Positions 5,121-11,328 of a DNA stretch of 11,328 nucleotides are shown here, piece by piece. The stretch is from Chloroflexota bacterium (GTDB taxonomy: Bacteria > Chloroflexota > Anaerolineae > B4-G1 > SLSP01), in assembly GCA_012798275.1 (NCBI GenBank), contig JAAZNO010000592.1:1-11328 (forward strand), given 5' to 3'. The first letter of the stretch is position 1; every line of letters starts with the position of its first letter. Below the pieces are notes generated by a model. It was not told the origin of the DNA, did not search any database, and saw only the letters and a list, made by a program, of their open reading frames with translations. The translations under genes and the position numbers were made by a program.

Positions 5121-5279
5121 TCACAAAAGATCACCGCAGTAGATTTCACGCTCTTCCGCGCGGCACATGTGGAGCTCCCCCTGCTTCAACCATGAAGTGA
5201 CGCGCCCCCTCACTGATGGGCTCGTCGGATCTTCAGCTCTGTCGTCGGCGCCGGAAATCGGCCCCTGCAGCAGGAGCTC
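5121..5279 (-). other. Open in-frame stretch after trmO, with a possible 15-codon ORF
   Basis: After the TGA of trmO the same frame stays open for 52 more codons to a second TGA at 5121-5123. The end of this translation is varied and not low-complexity (VTSWLKQGELHMCRAEERE, then IYCGDLL). Inside it, ATG at 5168 follows GGGGGAG at 6 bases and would give MCRAEEREIYCGDLL. It may be a tiny gene, the relic of a longer trmO or of another gene, or chance. I recognise no family. Confidence 0.3.
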
Positions 5280-5774
5280 TCAGCGGCTGAACCTGTCATC
5301 GGCGCTGGGAAGCGGCAAATGGCCGCGTCGCTGTTCGTACCATCCCAGCCGTTCCACAGTGCAGCTGTCGAAATCCGGAATGTAGGGCTTGATGTCCAGC
5401 AGCGGCGTGCCGTCCAGCATGTCCAGATTTTCCAGGTAGAGGACGCACCCCGCGCGCTCCAGCAGACGCACGACCGACAGGCCCAGCGGATTAGGGCGCG
5501 CCGGGGCGCGGGTGGCAAAGACGCCGCGCAGCTCGGTATCCAGAAACGGCGTCACCCGCAGGCGAGGCGGCGCCGCGCGATGGAGATGGTACAGCAGGAT
5601 CAGGTGCGAGAAGCCTTCCAGGTCCTGCAACGCCTCCTCGAACTCCGGGTAGAGTTCCGCCGTGCCGCGCGTCCCAACGGCGCACGCCGCCTGGATGGGC
5701 ATCCCGACAGGCTCCTGAAACGGCGTATGCAAGACGCCAATGGGTCGGTAGGTAATCGGTAAGAGAGGTTCCAT
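5280..5774 (-). CDS. trmO: tRNA (N6-threonylcarbamoyladenosine37-N6)-methyltransferase, TrmO/TsaA family
   Basis: A 164-residue protein of the TrmO (TsaA, VirR-like) family, which methylates t6A at position 37 of certain tRNAs with S-adenosylmethionine to refine decoding. Seen: YRPIGVLHTPF (residues 9-19), GMPIQ, the core LEGFSHLILLYHLHRA, the signature GVFATRAPARPNPLGLSVVRLL, and the family's closing strand LDMLDGTPLLDIKPYIPDFD. It covers the single catalytic domain and ends soon after, so it matches the short bacterial/archaeal form without the extra C-terminal domain of the E. coli protein. The ATG at 5774 has GAGGAG 7 bases upstream; an in-frame ATG at 5801 has no good site. The metallo-beta-lactamase-fold gene lies 86 bases upstream on the same strand, so the two may be co-transcribed. 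Some TsaA homologues may have other substrates. Confidence 0.88.
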   Translation of the reverse strand: MEPLLPITYRPIGVLHTPFQEPVGMPIQAACAVGTRGTAELYPEFEEALQDLEGFSHLILLYHLHRAAPPRLRVTPFLDTELRGVFATRAPARPNPLGLSVVRLLERAGCVLYLENLDMLDGTPLLDIKPYIPDFDSCTVERLGWYEQRRGHLPLPSADDRFSR

Positions 5775-5860
5775 GGAATTGCTCCTCAGGCGCGCGGCCA
5801 TGTGATCTCAAAGCCGGCGCAGGCGTGATCGCGCTCGCCTTGCACGAACGATCGTGAAGG

Positions 5861-6706
5861 TCACGCCCCAACGTCCCATTCCAGCGCCGTCCCTGCCGGA
5901 CACGGACGCACCACCTCCCCGCCCAGCGCCTGGCGAAGGGTGTACATTGCCTCATCGCCCGAGCAGTGATTGAGGTAAAGTCGCCGCAGGGTCCCCCATC
6001 CCGCCAGCGTCTGGACGACGATCCCCAGCGTGGCAGCATCCGCGCTGGTCAGATGGGTACCGCCTGCCACGGCCACGATGGGCCGTTGAAAAACCCGCTG
6101 CACATGCGCCAGCGTGTTGAGCAATCCGGCATGACAACAGCCACACAGCACGATCAACCCCGCAGAACCTTCCACGACCAGCGAGAGGTCATCGCGGTAA
6201 GGATCGGGGGCATAACCAGCGCCGGCGCGAATTTCCTGCCGGGGCACATAGCCACCGGGATAGGGACGCTCCGTAATCGCGCCGGTCGTCCACACGCCGG
6301 GGAGCACCTGCTGCGGCGCATCGTCCAGATGCAGGGCAAAACGCGCAGCAAGCCAGGCATGATCCACCGACAGACCAATGGCGCGCCGCTCCCCCGTGCT
6401 CTGTGAGAAACGCTCGCGCAACAGGTCGGCGTTGGCGTACAGGGGCAACCCCGGCGCAAGACGCTCAGCCAACGCGGGCAAGCCGCCGGTGTGATCGTAG
6501 TGGGCATGGCTCAGCGCCAGCGCTGCCAGCGTCCCGGCGTCCAGCTGCAACGTGTCGAGATTGTGCAGCAAGACTGTGCCGCTCTGCCCGGTGTCCAGCA
6601 GCACAGAGCCCTCCGCCATAGCAATCCAAAAAGACAGACCATGCTCGCCCCAAAGGTGGCTGCTGTACCTCACGGAGTTATCTACAAGGCAAGTGATAGC
6701 AGGCAT
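5861..6706 (-). CDS. Metallo-beta-lactamase-fold hydrolase, dihydropterin-phosphate-synthase-like (MJ0301 type)
   Basis: A 281-residue MBL-fold protein. Seen: an N-terminal LVDNSV segment, SFWI and LLDTGQS, the metal motif HAHYDH (67-72), CGCCHAG with His192, GGTH (215-218) and NHCSG (246-250). CGCCHAG plus the late NHC(S/T)G block are typical of the subgroup annotated as 7,8-dihydropterin-6-yl-methyl-4-(beta-D-ribofuranosyl)aminobenzene 5'-phosphate synthases or MJ0301-like hydrolases; outside methanogens the substrate is unknown. The start at 6706 has GGAGG only 3 bases upstream, which is close, so the start is less certain. It lies 53 bases after the GNAT gene and 86 bases before trmO. A pterin link to the upstream tungsten enzyme is tempting but unproven, as the two are about 5 kb apart on opposite strands. 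Confidence 0.83.
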   Translation of the reverse strand: MPAITCLVDNSVRYSSHLWGEHGLSFWIAMAEGSVLLDTGQSGTVLLHNLDTLQLDAGTLAALALSHAHYDHTGGLPALAERLAPGLPLYANADLLRERFSQSTGERRAIGLSVDHAWLAARFALHLDDAPQQVLPGVWTTGAITERPYPGGYVPRQEIRAGAGYAPDPYRDDLSLVVEGSAGLIVLCGCCHAGLLNTLAHVQRVFQRPIVAVAGGTHLTSADAATLGIVVQTLAGWGTLRRLYLNHCSGDEAMYTLRQALGGEVVRPCPAGTALEWDVGA

Positions 6707-6759
6707 TGTCCTCCAATCATCCGCATCCCCCACTGAAGGCCGGATCAAGACCTCACGTT

Positions 6760-7350
6760 TCAGCGCGCCAGGCACCGTTGTAGCCAGTCTTCCTCAGTGG
6801 ACCGCGGATAGCGCGCGTGAAATTCCTCCACCGTCATGCCGAAAACGAGCAGGTCGAAGTGCCGCCCCTGCGAGAAGACTACCCGTCGAATGCGCCCCTC
6901 CTGCACGAAGCCCAACCGCTCATGGAATCGCGCCGATCTCTCGTTGTAGGCGTAGACCTCAGCAGTGGCTTTCTGATAGCGGAGCTCATCGAAGAAATAG
7001 CGCAACACGAGGAGGACCGCTTCCGTCGCGTAGCCCCGTCCACGGAAGGCAGGAGCGACGGAGACGCCGTACTTGAAGCTCCCCACCCGACGGTCGCAGC
7101 TGTGGGTGTTGATCACGCCGACGAGCCGGCCCTCGGCGTTCTCGATGGCGAAGAAGAATTCGTCGTTCCTGGACTCCTCGGTAGCGCGCCTTTCCGCCCA
7201 CTGTCGGGCTTGCGCCAGCGACCCGGCGGGCCACACCCACTCCACCATGCGGGCCGTCTCCGTCTCCGCGCTGTCCCAGGCGTAGAAGGTCTCCGCATCT
7301 TCCGGCTCGATGCCCCGCAGCCGAACGTTCACGCCGCGCCAGAGATTCAT
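6760..7350 (-). CDS. GNAT-family N-acetyltransferase (RimJ/RimL-like)
   Basis: A 196-residue acetyltransferase that would move an acetyl group from acetyl-CoA to an amine, perhaps a protein N-terminus or a small molecule. Seen: the opening VNVRLRGIEPEDAETFYAW typical of the RimJ/RimL branch; FFFAIENAEGRLVGVI (beta strands); the acetyl-CoA motif VSVAPAFRGRGYATEAV with RGRGYA at 103-108; and NERSARFHERLGFVQEGRIRR, the motif B region with the usual ERLGF. The ATG at 7350 follows the TAG of the glucosidase gene by one base. Its binding site GGAG lies in the Val-Glu codons of that gene, so it is translationally coupled to it. The substrate cannot be told; sugar-operon membership is by position only. 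Confidence 0.88.
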   Translation of the reverse strand: MNLWRGVNVRLRGIEPEDAETFYAWDSAETETARMVEWVWPAGSLAQARQWAERRATEESRNDEFFFAIENAEGRLVGVINTHSCDRRVGSFKYGVSVAPAFRGRGYATEAVLLVLRYFFDELRYQKATAEVYAYNERSARFHERLGFVQEGRIRRVVFSQGRHFDLLVFGMTVEEFHARYPRSTEEDWLQRCLAR

Positions 7351-7351
7351 C

Positions 7352-9070
7352 CTAGCGCTCCACGGCTGCGAGGTAGATCTCGAAGGGCGCGAGCTCCAGC
7401 GCCCGCAGATCTCCGACCTCCCGCCGCCCCGCGCTGGAAAAGAGCAGCCGCGGCGCCCAAAGCTGCTCAAAGGTCAGCGTGTGCGCGCGAGTGGAAAAAT
7501 TGAGCACCACCAGACAGGTCTGCCCTTCCACCGCGCGCAGGAAGCAGAAACAATCGGGGTGCTCCTCCAGCAGCGGCGTGTAATCGCCCGCAATGAGGGC
7601 GGGGGTCCGCTTGCGCAGCGCGAGCAGCTGCTTATAGAAGGCGAGCATCGAGGCGGGATCGTTCTGCTGCCCGGCCACGTTGATGCCGGCGGCATAATTG
7701 GGATTCACCGGCAGCCAGGTCGTCACGCCCTCGGGACTGAAGCCGGCGTTAGGCGCGTCAGCCCACTGCAGCGGGGTGCGGCAGCGGTCGCGGGTGTGCT
7801 GGAAGGCTATCGCGGCTGCCTCCGCCTCGGGAAGGCCCATCCTCACCGCCAGCTCGTATTGGCGCAGAGCCAGAGTGTCGCGCAGCTGGGCAATCTCGGT
7901 GAAGACGGCGTCCGTCATGCCGATTTCCTCGCCGTTGTAGAGGAAAGGCGTCCCCCGCAGAGTGAGCATGAGCGCCAGAGCCAGGCGGGCGAGCTCGTCG
8001 TCGTGTTCACCGTCCCCATAACGGCTTTTGACGCGGGGCGAATCGTGATTGCCCAATGTGTTGCAGGGCCAGGCGCCCTCCGGCAGCGCCGCCAAGCGCT
8101 CCGCCTGATTGTTGCGAATGTGCGCCGGCGTGAGGAGACCTTCGATGCGCATCAGCGGAAAGTTGAAGACCAGGTGCAGCTCGTCGTCGCCATTCCCATG
8201 ATAAGCCAGGTCGCTATCTTCCGCCACGAGCACGCGATCGGGGTATTCGTCCACCACACGCCGCAGCTCCTTCATCAGCGAGTGCATCTCCTCGGCCCGA
8301 TCCACCTGATGGGCAAAGAGCAGTTCCCACTTCTCGCTCACGGCCTGACGCTCCTCGGCCGTCTGCGCTGCCTGCCCCAGCTGATACAGGTCGAGCAGCG
8401 TGAATCCTGCCTCGTGATCGGGCATAGCGGGGTCCTCGAAGATGGTGCCAATCGCGTCGAGACGGAATCCATCCACGCCCATGTCGAGCCAGAAGCGCAC
8501 GGCGTCCCACATGGCCGCCTTCACTTCGGGATTGCGCCAGTTGAGATCGGGCTGCTCTTTGAGGAAAAAGTGATAGTACCACTGATCGGTCGTTGGATCG
8601 TACTCCCACGCCGGGCCGGTGAAACTCGACTCCCAGTTATTGGGTGGAAGTTTCTCGCCGTCGGGGCCGATTTTCCCATCGCGCCAGATGTACCAATCGC
8701 GTTTGGGATTGTCACGGCTGGATTTCGATTCCAGGAACCAGCGGTGTTGATCCGAGGTGTGATTGAAGACCATATCCAGGATCACGCGGATGCCCCGCTT
8801 GTGGGCCGCCTCGAGGAACAGGCGGAAGTCATCCAGCGTGCCGTATTCGGGAGCCACGTCGCAGTAATCCGCCACGTCATAGCCGCAATCGGCCTGCGGC
8901 GAGGGGTAGTGCGGCGACAGCCACACGCCTTCGACGCCCAATTCCGCCAGGTAATCCAGCTTTTCGAGCATCCCCCGCAGGTCGCCGATCCCGTCGCCGT
9001 TGCCGTCGGCGAAGCTGCGCGGGTAAATCTGATAAAAAACCGCTTTCTGCCACCATTTGAGATTGTCCAC
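7352..9070 (-). CDS. GH13 alpha-glucosidase (oligo-1,6-glucosidase/maltase type)
   Basis: A 572-residue cytoplasmic GH13 enzyme without a signal peptide, releasing glucose from short alpha-glucosides. Seen: WWQKAVFYQIYPRSF opening; a calcium loop DGNGDGIGD (22-30); region I DMVFNH (99-104); region V QPDLNW (173-178), the hallmark of the oligo-1,6-glucosidase group; region II GFRLDA with nucleophile Asp205; acid/base Glu284 in LVAEDSD; and region IV NHD with Asp343. In characterised family members Val after the nucleophile goes with alpha-1,6 preference and Ala or Thr with alpha-1,4. Here it is Ala, hinting at maltose-type substrates. The GTG at 9070 was chosen because AGGAG lies 8 bases upstream; the in-frame ATG at 9097 has no comparable site. 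It is overall like the GH13 gene at the right edge, so the two are paralogues. Confidence 0.93.
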   Translation of the reverse strand: MDNLKWWQKAVFYQIYPRSFADGNGDGIGDLRGMLEKLDYLAELGVEGVWLSPHYPSPQADCGYDVADYCDVAPEYGTLDDFRLFLEAAHKRGIRVILDMVFNHTSDQHRWFLESKSSRDNPKRDWYIWRDGKIGPDGEKLPPNNWESSFTGPAWEYDPTTDQWYYHFFLKEQPDLNWRNPEVKAAMWDAVRFWLDMGVDGFRLDAIGTIFEDPAMPDHEAGFTLLDLYQLGQAAQTAEERQAVSEKWELLFAHQVDRAEEMHSLMKELRRVVDEYPDRVLVAEDSDLAYHGNGDDELHLVFNFPLMRIEGLLTPAHIRNNQAERLAALPEGAWPCNTLGNHDSPRVKSRYGDGEHDDELARLALALMLTLRGTPFLYNGEEIGMTDAVFTEIAQLRDTLALRQYELAVRMGLPEAEAAAIAFQHTRDRCRTPLQWADAPNAGFSPEGVTTWLPVNPNYAAGINVAGQQNDPASMLAFYKQLLALRKRTPALIAGDYTPLLEEHPDCFCFLRAVEGQTCLVVLNFSTRAHTLTFEQLWAPRLLFSSAGRREVGDLRALELAPFEIYLAAVER

Positions 9071-9115
9071 AACGTCAACTCCTGTTATGATGATCATTTA
9101 CCCCAAACACACGAA

Positions 9116-9155
9116 GGCGCCAAGATTTTTTCTCGCGTTCTGGTATCTTGGCGCC
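9116..9155. repeat. 11-bp inverted repeat between GH130 and GH13 genes
   Basis: GGCGCCAAGAT (9116-9126) pairs perfectly with 9145-9155 around an 18-nt loop, with a few more pairs possible outside after mismatches (9109-9112 with 9159-9162). On the minus strand it follows the GH130 stop by 38 bases and is followed only by TTCGTGTGTTTGG, a poor T-tract. It may be a weak terminator or mRNA processing site that tunes expression within the operon, or a dispersed intergenic palindrome. Confidence 0.75.
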
Positions 9156-9193
9156 GTGGTGTCTTGACCTGATAAGCTTCCAACAAGACTCCC

Positions 9194-10114
9194 TCACTCC
9201 CCATGGAGCACAAAATCCACCAGTTCCGCCAGGGGGCATGTCGCCAGACCGATCACGTGATCGCCGCCGCCGTAGTACACGTAGACGGTGTCTCCTACGA
9301 CGATGTTAGCGCACGAGAAGACGACGTTGGGCACGTCGCCGCGCAGCTCCCAGAGCTCCTCAGGCCAGAAGATGGAGGCCTTGGGACGCCGCACAACCCG
9401 CGTGGGATCGTCAAGATCGAGCAGCGCCACGCCGATGTGGTAGATGTGCCGCTGATCGTAGCCGTGGTAGAACATCAGCCAACCGTGCTCCGTCTCGATG
9501 GGAACGCCGTTGCCGCCGACGCTTTGGTGATCCCAGGTGTTCTCCGGGCGCGGAGCGAAAACCGGCGCCATGTCGGCTTCCCGCCAGGTGAGGAGGTCAT
9601 CGCTGTAGGCCAGCCAGATGGTGGGCCAACGGCGATGGAAGGCGACGTAACGTCCACCAATCCGCCGCGGGAACAGGGCGTGATCCTTGTTATCCTCGCC
9701 GCGCACGAGCGGCCCGAGCCGCTCCCATATAATGCCGTTCTGACTACGCGCAACCATGGGCAGGATGCCACCCCCGGCGTGCGTCGGCTGCGCCCCCAAG
9801 TACTCCCGGCCATACGCCGTGTAGGTCATGAGGAACTCACCGTCGAGCTTCACCACACGCGGGTCTTCCAGGCCCCGCGAATCGGTCCCGTCGTGCGGCC
9901 CCAGCACCGGACGCCGCAGCCGGTTCCAGTGCACGCCGTCCGCGCTCACGGCATACCCGATGCGGCTGATCCAATCCAGCCCCTGCGCGCGATACCACAT
10001 GTGAAACAGGCCGTTGTCATAGACGACGGCGGGATTGAAGACATTGTACGTCTCCCAATCCGAGGTCGGATCGGGCAGCATCACCGGGTTCTGGGGATAG
10101 CGCGTGAGCTGCAT
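9194..10114 (-). CDS. GH130 family enzyme (beta-mannoside phosphorylase or beta-1,2-mannosidase)
   Basis: A 306-residue five-bladed-propeller enzyme of GH130, a family that phosphorolyses beta-1,4- or beta-1,2-mannosides or hydrolyses beta-1,2-mannosides. Seen: [35 protein letters not shown] with the expected catalytic Asp84, [24 protein letters not shown] (141-164), [19 protein letters not shown], and [15 protein letters not shown] near the end. The length is usual for the family and there is no signal peptide, so it acts in the cytoplasm. The ATG at 10114 was preferred because GAGGAG lies 7 bases upstream; an ATG two codons earlier would overlap the previous stop but leave only one base of spacing. 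It lies 2 bases after the nucleotidyltransferase gene. Phosphorylase versus hydrolase cannot be decided by eye. Confidence 0.9.
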   Translation of the reverse strand: MQLTRYPQNPVMLPDPTSDWETYNVFNPAVVYDNGLFHMWYRAQGLDWISRIGYAVSADGVHWNRLRRPVLGPHDGTDSRGLEDPRVVKLDGEFLMTYTAYGREYLGAQPTHAGGGILPMVARSQNGIIWERLGPLVRGEDNKDHALFPRRIGGRYVAFHRRWPTIWLAYSDDLLTWREADMAPVFAPRPENTWDHQSVGGNGVPIETEHGWLMFYHGYDQRHIYHIGVALLDLDDPTRVVRRPKASIFWPEELWELRGDVPNVVFSCANIVVGDTVYVYYGGGDHVIGLATCPLAELVDFVLHGE

Positions 10115-10116
10115 TC

Positions 10117-10545
10117 TCATACTCCTCGCTCGCGTAAATCGGCAAAGAAGGCCGCCTGCAATTGGTCGTGAATGGGCCGATAATCGAAGTAACGCATGCG
10201 GGTCTCGACCTCAAAAGCTACCCGCACTTCCTCATCCCGCGCGTAGAGCAGCACCCCCTCCGTGACCACCTTGCCGCGAAAGATCAACGGCGCGTCGTTC
10301 AGGATGCGCACATCCGCGTTGGGAATCTGACAGTTTTCAGCCAGCCAGGCCTCAAGCCCCAGAAGCAGGTCCAGCCGTTCCCTGGGGGCCGGCAAAGTTG
10401 CCAGCACCACCCCTATATCCACATCGCTGAAGGGCGTGGCGTAGCCGGTAACGACCGAGCCGTAGAGATAAGCGAGGTCTACCGGCAAGGGCGCCAAAAG
10501 CGCCGGCAGAGCCTGCCGAAGTCGGGTGACAAGATCTTCAGCCAT
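10117..10545 (-). CDS. MNT-type nucleotidyltransferase domain protein (MntA-like)
   Basis: A 142-residue protein with the minimal nucleotidyltransferase core: [20 protein letters not shown] with Gly29-Ser30 and Asp41/Asp43, matching GSX10DXD exactly, and a C-terminal helix set of the MntA type ([25 protein letters not shown]). MntA antitoxins of the type VII HEPN/MNT systems AMPylate their HEPN toxin. Other family members of this size are uncharacterised. No HEPN gene (RX4-6H) lies beside it: the flanking genes are GH13 and GH130 enzymes, 6 bases upstream and 2 bases downstream. Translation starts at ATG 10545 with GAGG overlapping the previous stop region, so it is coupled to the upstream glucosidase. 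The partner, if any, may be outside the window, or the protein has another role such as modifying an operon enzyme. Confidence 0.85.
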   Translation of the reverse strand: MAEDLVTRLRQALPALLAPLPVDLAYLYGSVVTGYATPFSDVDIGVVLATLPAPRERLDLLLGLEAWLAENCQIPNADVRILNDAPLIFRGKVVTEGVLLYARDEEVRVAFEVETRMRYFDYRPIHDQLQAAFFADLRERGV

Positions 10546-10551
10546 CCCCCC

Positions 10552-11328
10552 TCACAGCGCGATGATCACACCCTCATGCGCCCGCAGCTGCAGCGCCCCG
10601 AGGGTCACCGGTTCCTCCCGATCCAGATGCGTGGAAAGCAGGATCTGCCCCGCCTCTGCTTCTGCGAGGGCGAGAGTACGCGGCTCAGCCGCAAAGTTGA
10701 GGGCGATGAGATACCGGCTGCCGTCTGCTTCCCGCACGTAGGCGTAGCAGTCGGACGGCACGCCAGCATCCACCGGGCGATACCTGCCGCCGAACAAGGC
10801 CGGCGTCTCCTGGCGCAGCGCCAGCAATTGATGATAGAGCGTCAAGATGGAAGTGGGATCCTGCGACATCACGGCGACGTTGCGCGTCTTGTAGTCGGCC
10901 GTCACCGGCAGCCACGGCTCCACCTCCGGCGGGCAGAAACCCGCGTTCGGGGAAGCGTCCCACTGCATCGGCGTGCGGCAGACGTCACGGCTGCGCTCCG
11001 GCCCCAGGTTGCGCCCCTGCGGATCCTGGATCTTCTCCGGCGGAATGGGCACATCGGGCAAGCCAATCTCGTCGCCGTAGTAGAGCGTCGGCGTCCCCCG
11101 CAGCGTGAGCAGCAACATCGCCGCCACGCGCGCCTGCGCTTCCCCGCCAAAGCGGGTCACCAACCTCATGCGATCGTGATTGCCCAACACGTAATTGGGC
11201 CAGGCGAAGTCCGGCAGGGTCGTCTCCAACGCATCCACCACTTCCCGCAACGCCTGCGCGTCCCAGGTCATGCTGCTGAGCCCCATCCCATCCATGAGGC
11301 GGAAGTTGAAGGGCAGCTGCAGCTCCTC
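10552..11328 (-). CDS. GH13 alpha-glucosidase, C-terminal part (5' end outside window)
   Basis: 258 codons of a GH13 enzyme, open to the right window edge. Seen: ELQLPFNFRLM at the edge; region IV VLGNHDRMRLVTRFGG with the transition-state Asp in NHD; LLLTLRGTPTLYYGDEIGL; VPIPPEKIQDPQGRN; SRDVCRTPMQWDASPNAGF; SILTLYHQLLALRQETPAL; then a C-terminal beta domain (LIALNF to GVIIAL). The pattern is that of maltase-type alpha-glucosidases, close in layout to the second copy at 7352-9070, though the CRTP(M/L)QW blocks and loops differ, so it is a diverged paralogue and not a recent duplication. The catalytic nucleophile and acid lie outside the window. The stop TGA is 6 bases before the nucleotidyltransferase start. 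The cut at the edge is due to the window, not a broken gene. Confidence 0.92.
   Translation of the reverse strand, partial: EELQLPFNFRLMDGMGLSSMTWDAQALREVVDALETTLPDFAWPNYVLGNHDRMRLVTRFGGEAQARVAAMLLLTLRGTPTLYYGDEIGLPDVPIPPEKIQDPQGRNLGPERSRDVCRTPMQWDASPNAGFCPPEVEPWLPVTADYKTRNVAVMSQDPTSILTLYHQLLALRQETPALFGGRYRPVDAGVPSDCYAYVREADGSRYLIALNFAAEPRTLALAEAEAGQILLSTHLDREEPVTLGALQLRAHEGVIIAL

Noticed and set aside
5775..5801. Longer N-terminus of trmO from ATG 5801
   Set aside because: No ribosome binding site is near, while the ATG at 5774 has GAGGAG at ideal spacing and fits the family's N-terminus.
7310..9172. 620-codon plus-strand open frame opposite the GH13 gene
   Set aside because: It is the antisense shadow of a clear GH13 gene; long antisense frames are expected from GC-rich codon use, and its translation has no recognisable domain.
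10117..10545. Calling a full HEPN/MNT toxin-antitoxin system
   Set aside because: Only the nucleotidyltransferase is present; neither neighbour is a HEPN protein.

Overview
This is a GC-rich bacterial chromosomal segment with compact, mostly single-copy metabolic genes, short intergenic gaps and several GC-rich palindromes. No phage, transposase, CRISPR, tRNA or rRNA is visible. The gene mix fits a member of the Chloroflexota, perhaps Anaerolineae: a tungsten-type aldehyde ferredoxin oxidoreductase with MoaD-like partners, an ABC-F ATPase, a secreted double-psi-barrel-like protein, and a GH13/GH130 sugar cluster. That lineage is an inference from overall style, not from a marker gene.

Left part, plus strand (1-1913). 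The window opens inside the C-terminal part of an aldehyde ferredoxin oxidoreductase, which ends at a 12-bp terminator hairpin. A roughly 520-bp non-coding stretch follows, holding three perfect palindromes in a row and a heptamer-based inverted repeat. Next come two small beta-grasp (MoaD/ThiS-type) genes. The first has the usual Gly-Gly tail. The second lacks it and carries an unusual C-terminal extension. Their position after the oxidoreductase suggests a role in its tungsten or molybdenum pterin cofactor.

Middle part, minus strand (1940-5076). An ABC-F ATPase gene is preceded by what looks like a complete attenuation leader: a good sigma70-type promoter, an 18-codon leader peptide with its own ribosome binding site, a terminator hairpin with a T6 tail, and a second hairpin, all before the gene. 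This is the most interesting element in the window. Upstream are an FKBP-type prolyl isomerase lipoprotein with a tandem CACGTG palindrome near its probable transcription start, and a secreted protein of uncertain function with its own strong promoter.

Right part, minus strand (5121-11328). Seven genes point the same way with short gaps: a GH13 alpha-glucosidase (cut by the window edge), an MNT-type nucleotidyltransferase, a GH130 enzyme, a second GH13 alpha-glucosidase, a GNAT acetyltransferase, a metallo-beta-lactamase-fold protein and TrmO. The first five look like a glucoside/mannoside utilisation operon. The last two are linked only by direction and spacing. The MNT protein has the GSX10DXD motif of type VII antitoxins but no HEPN partner beside it.
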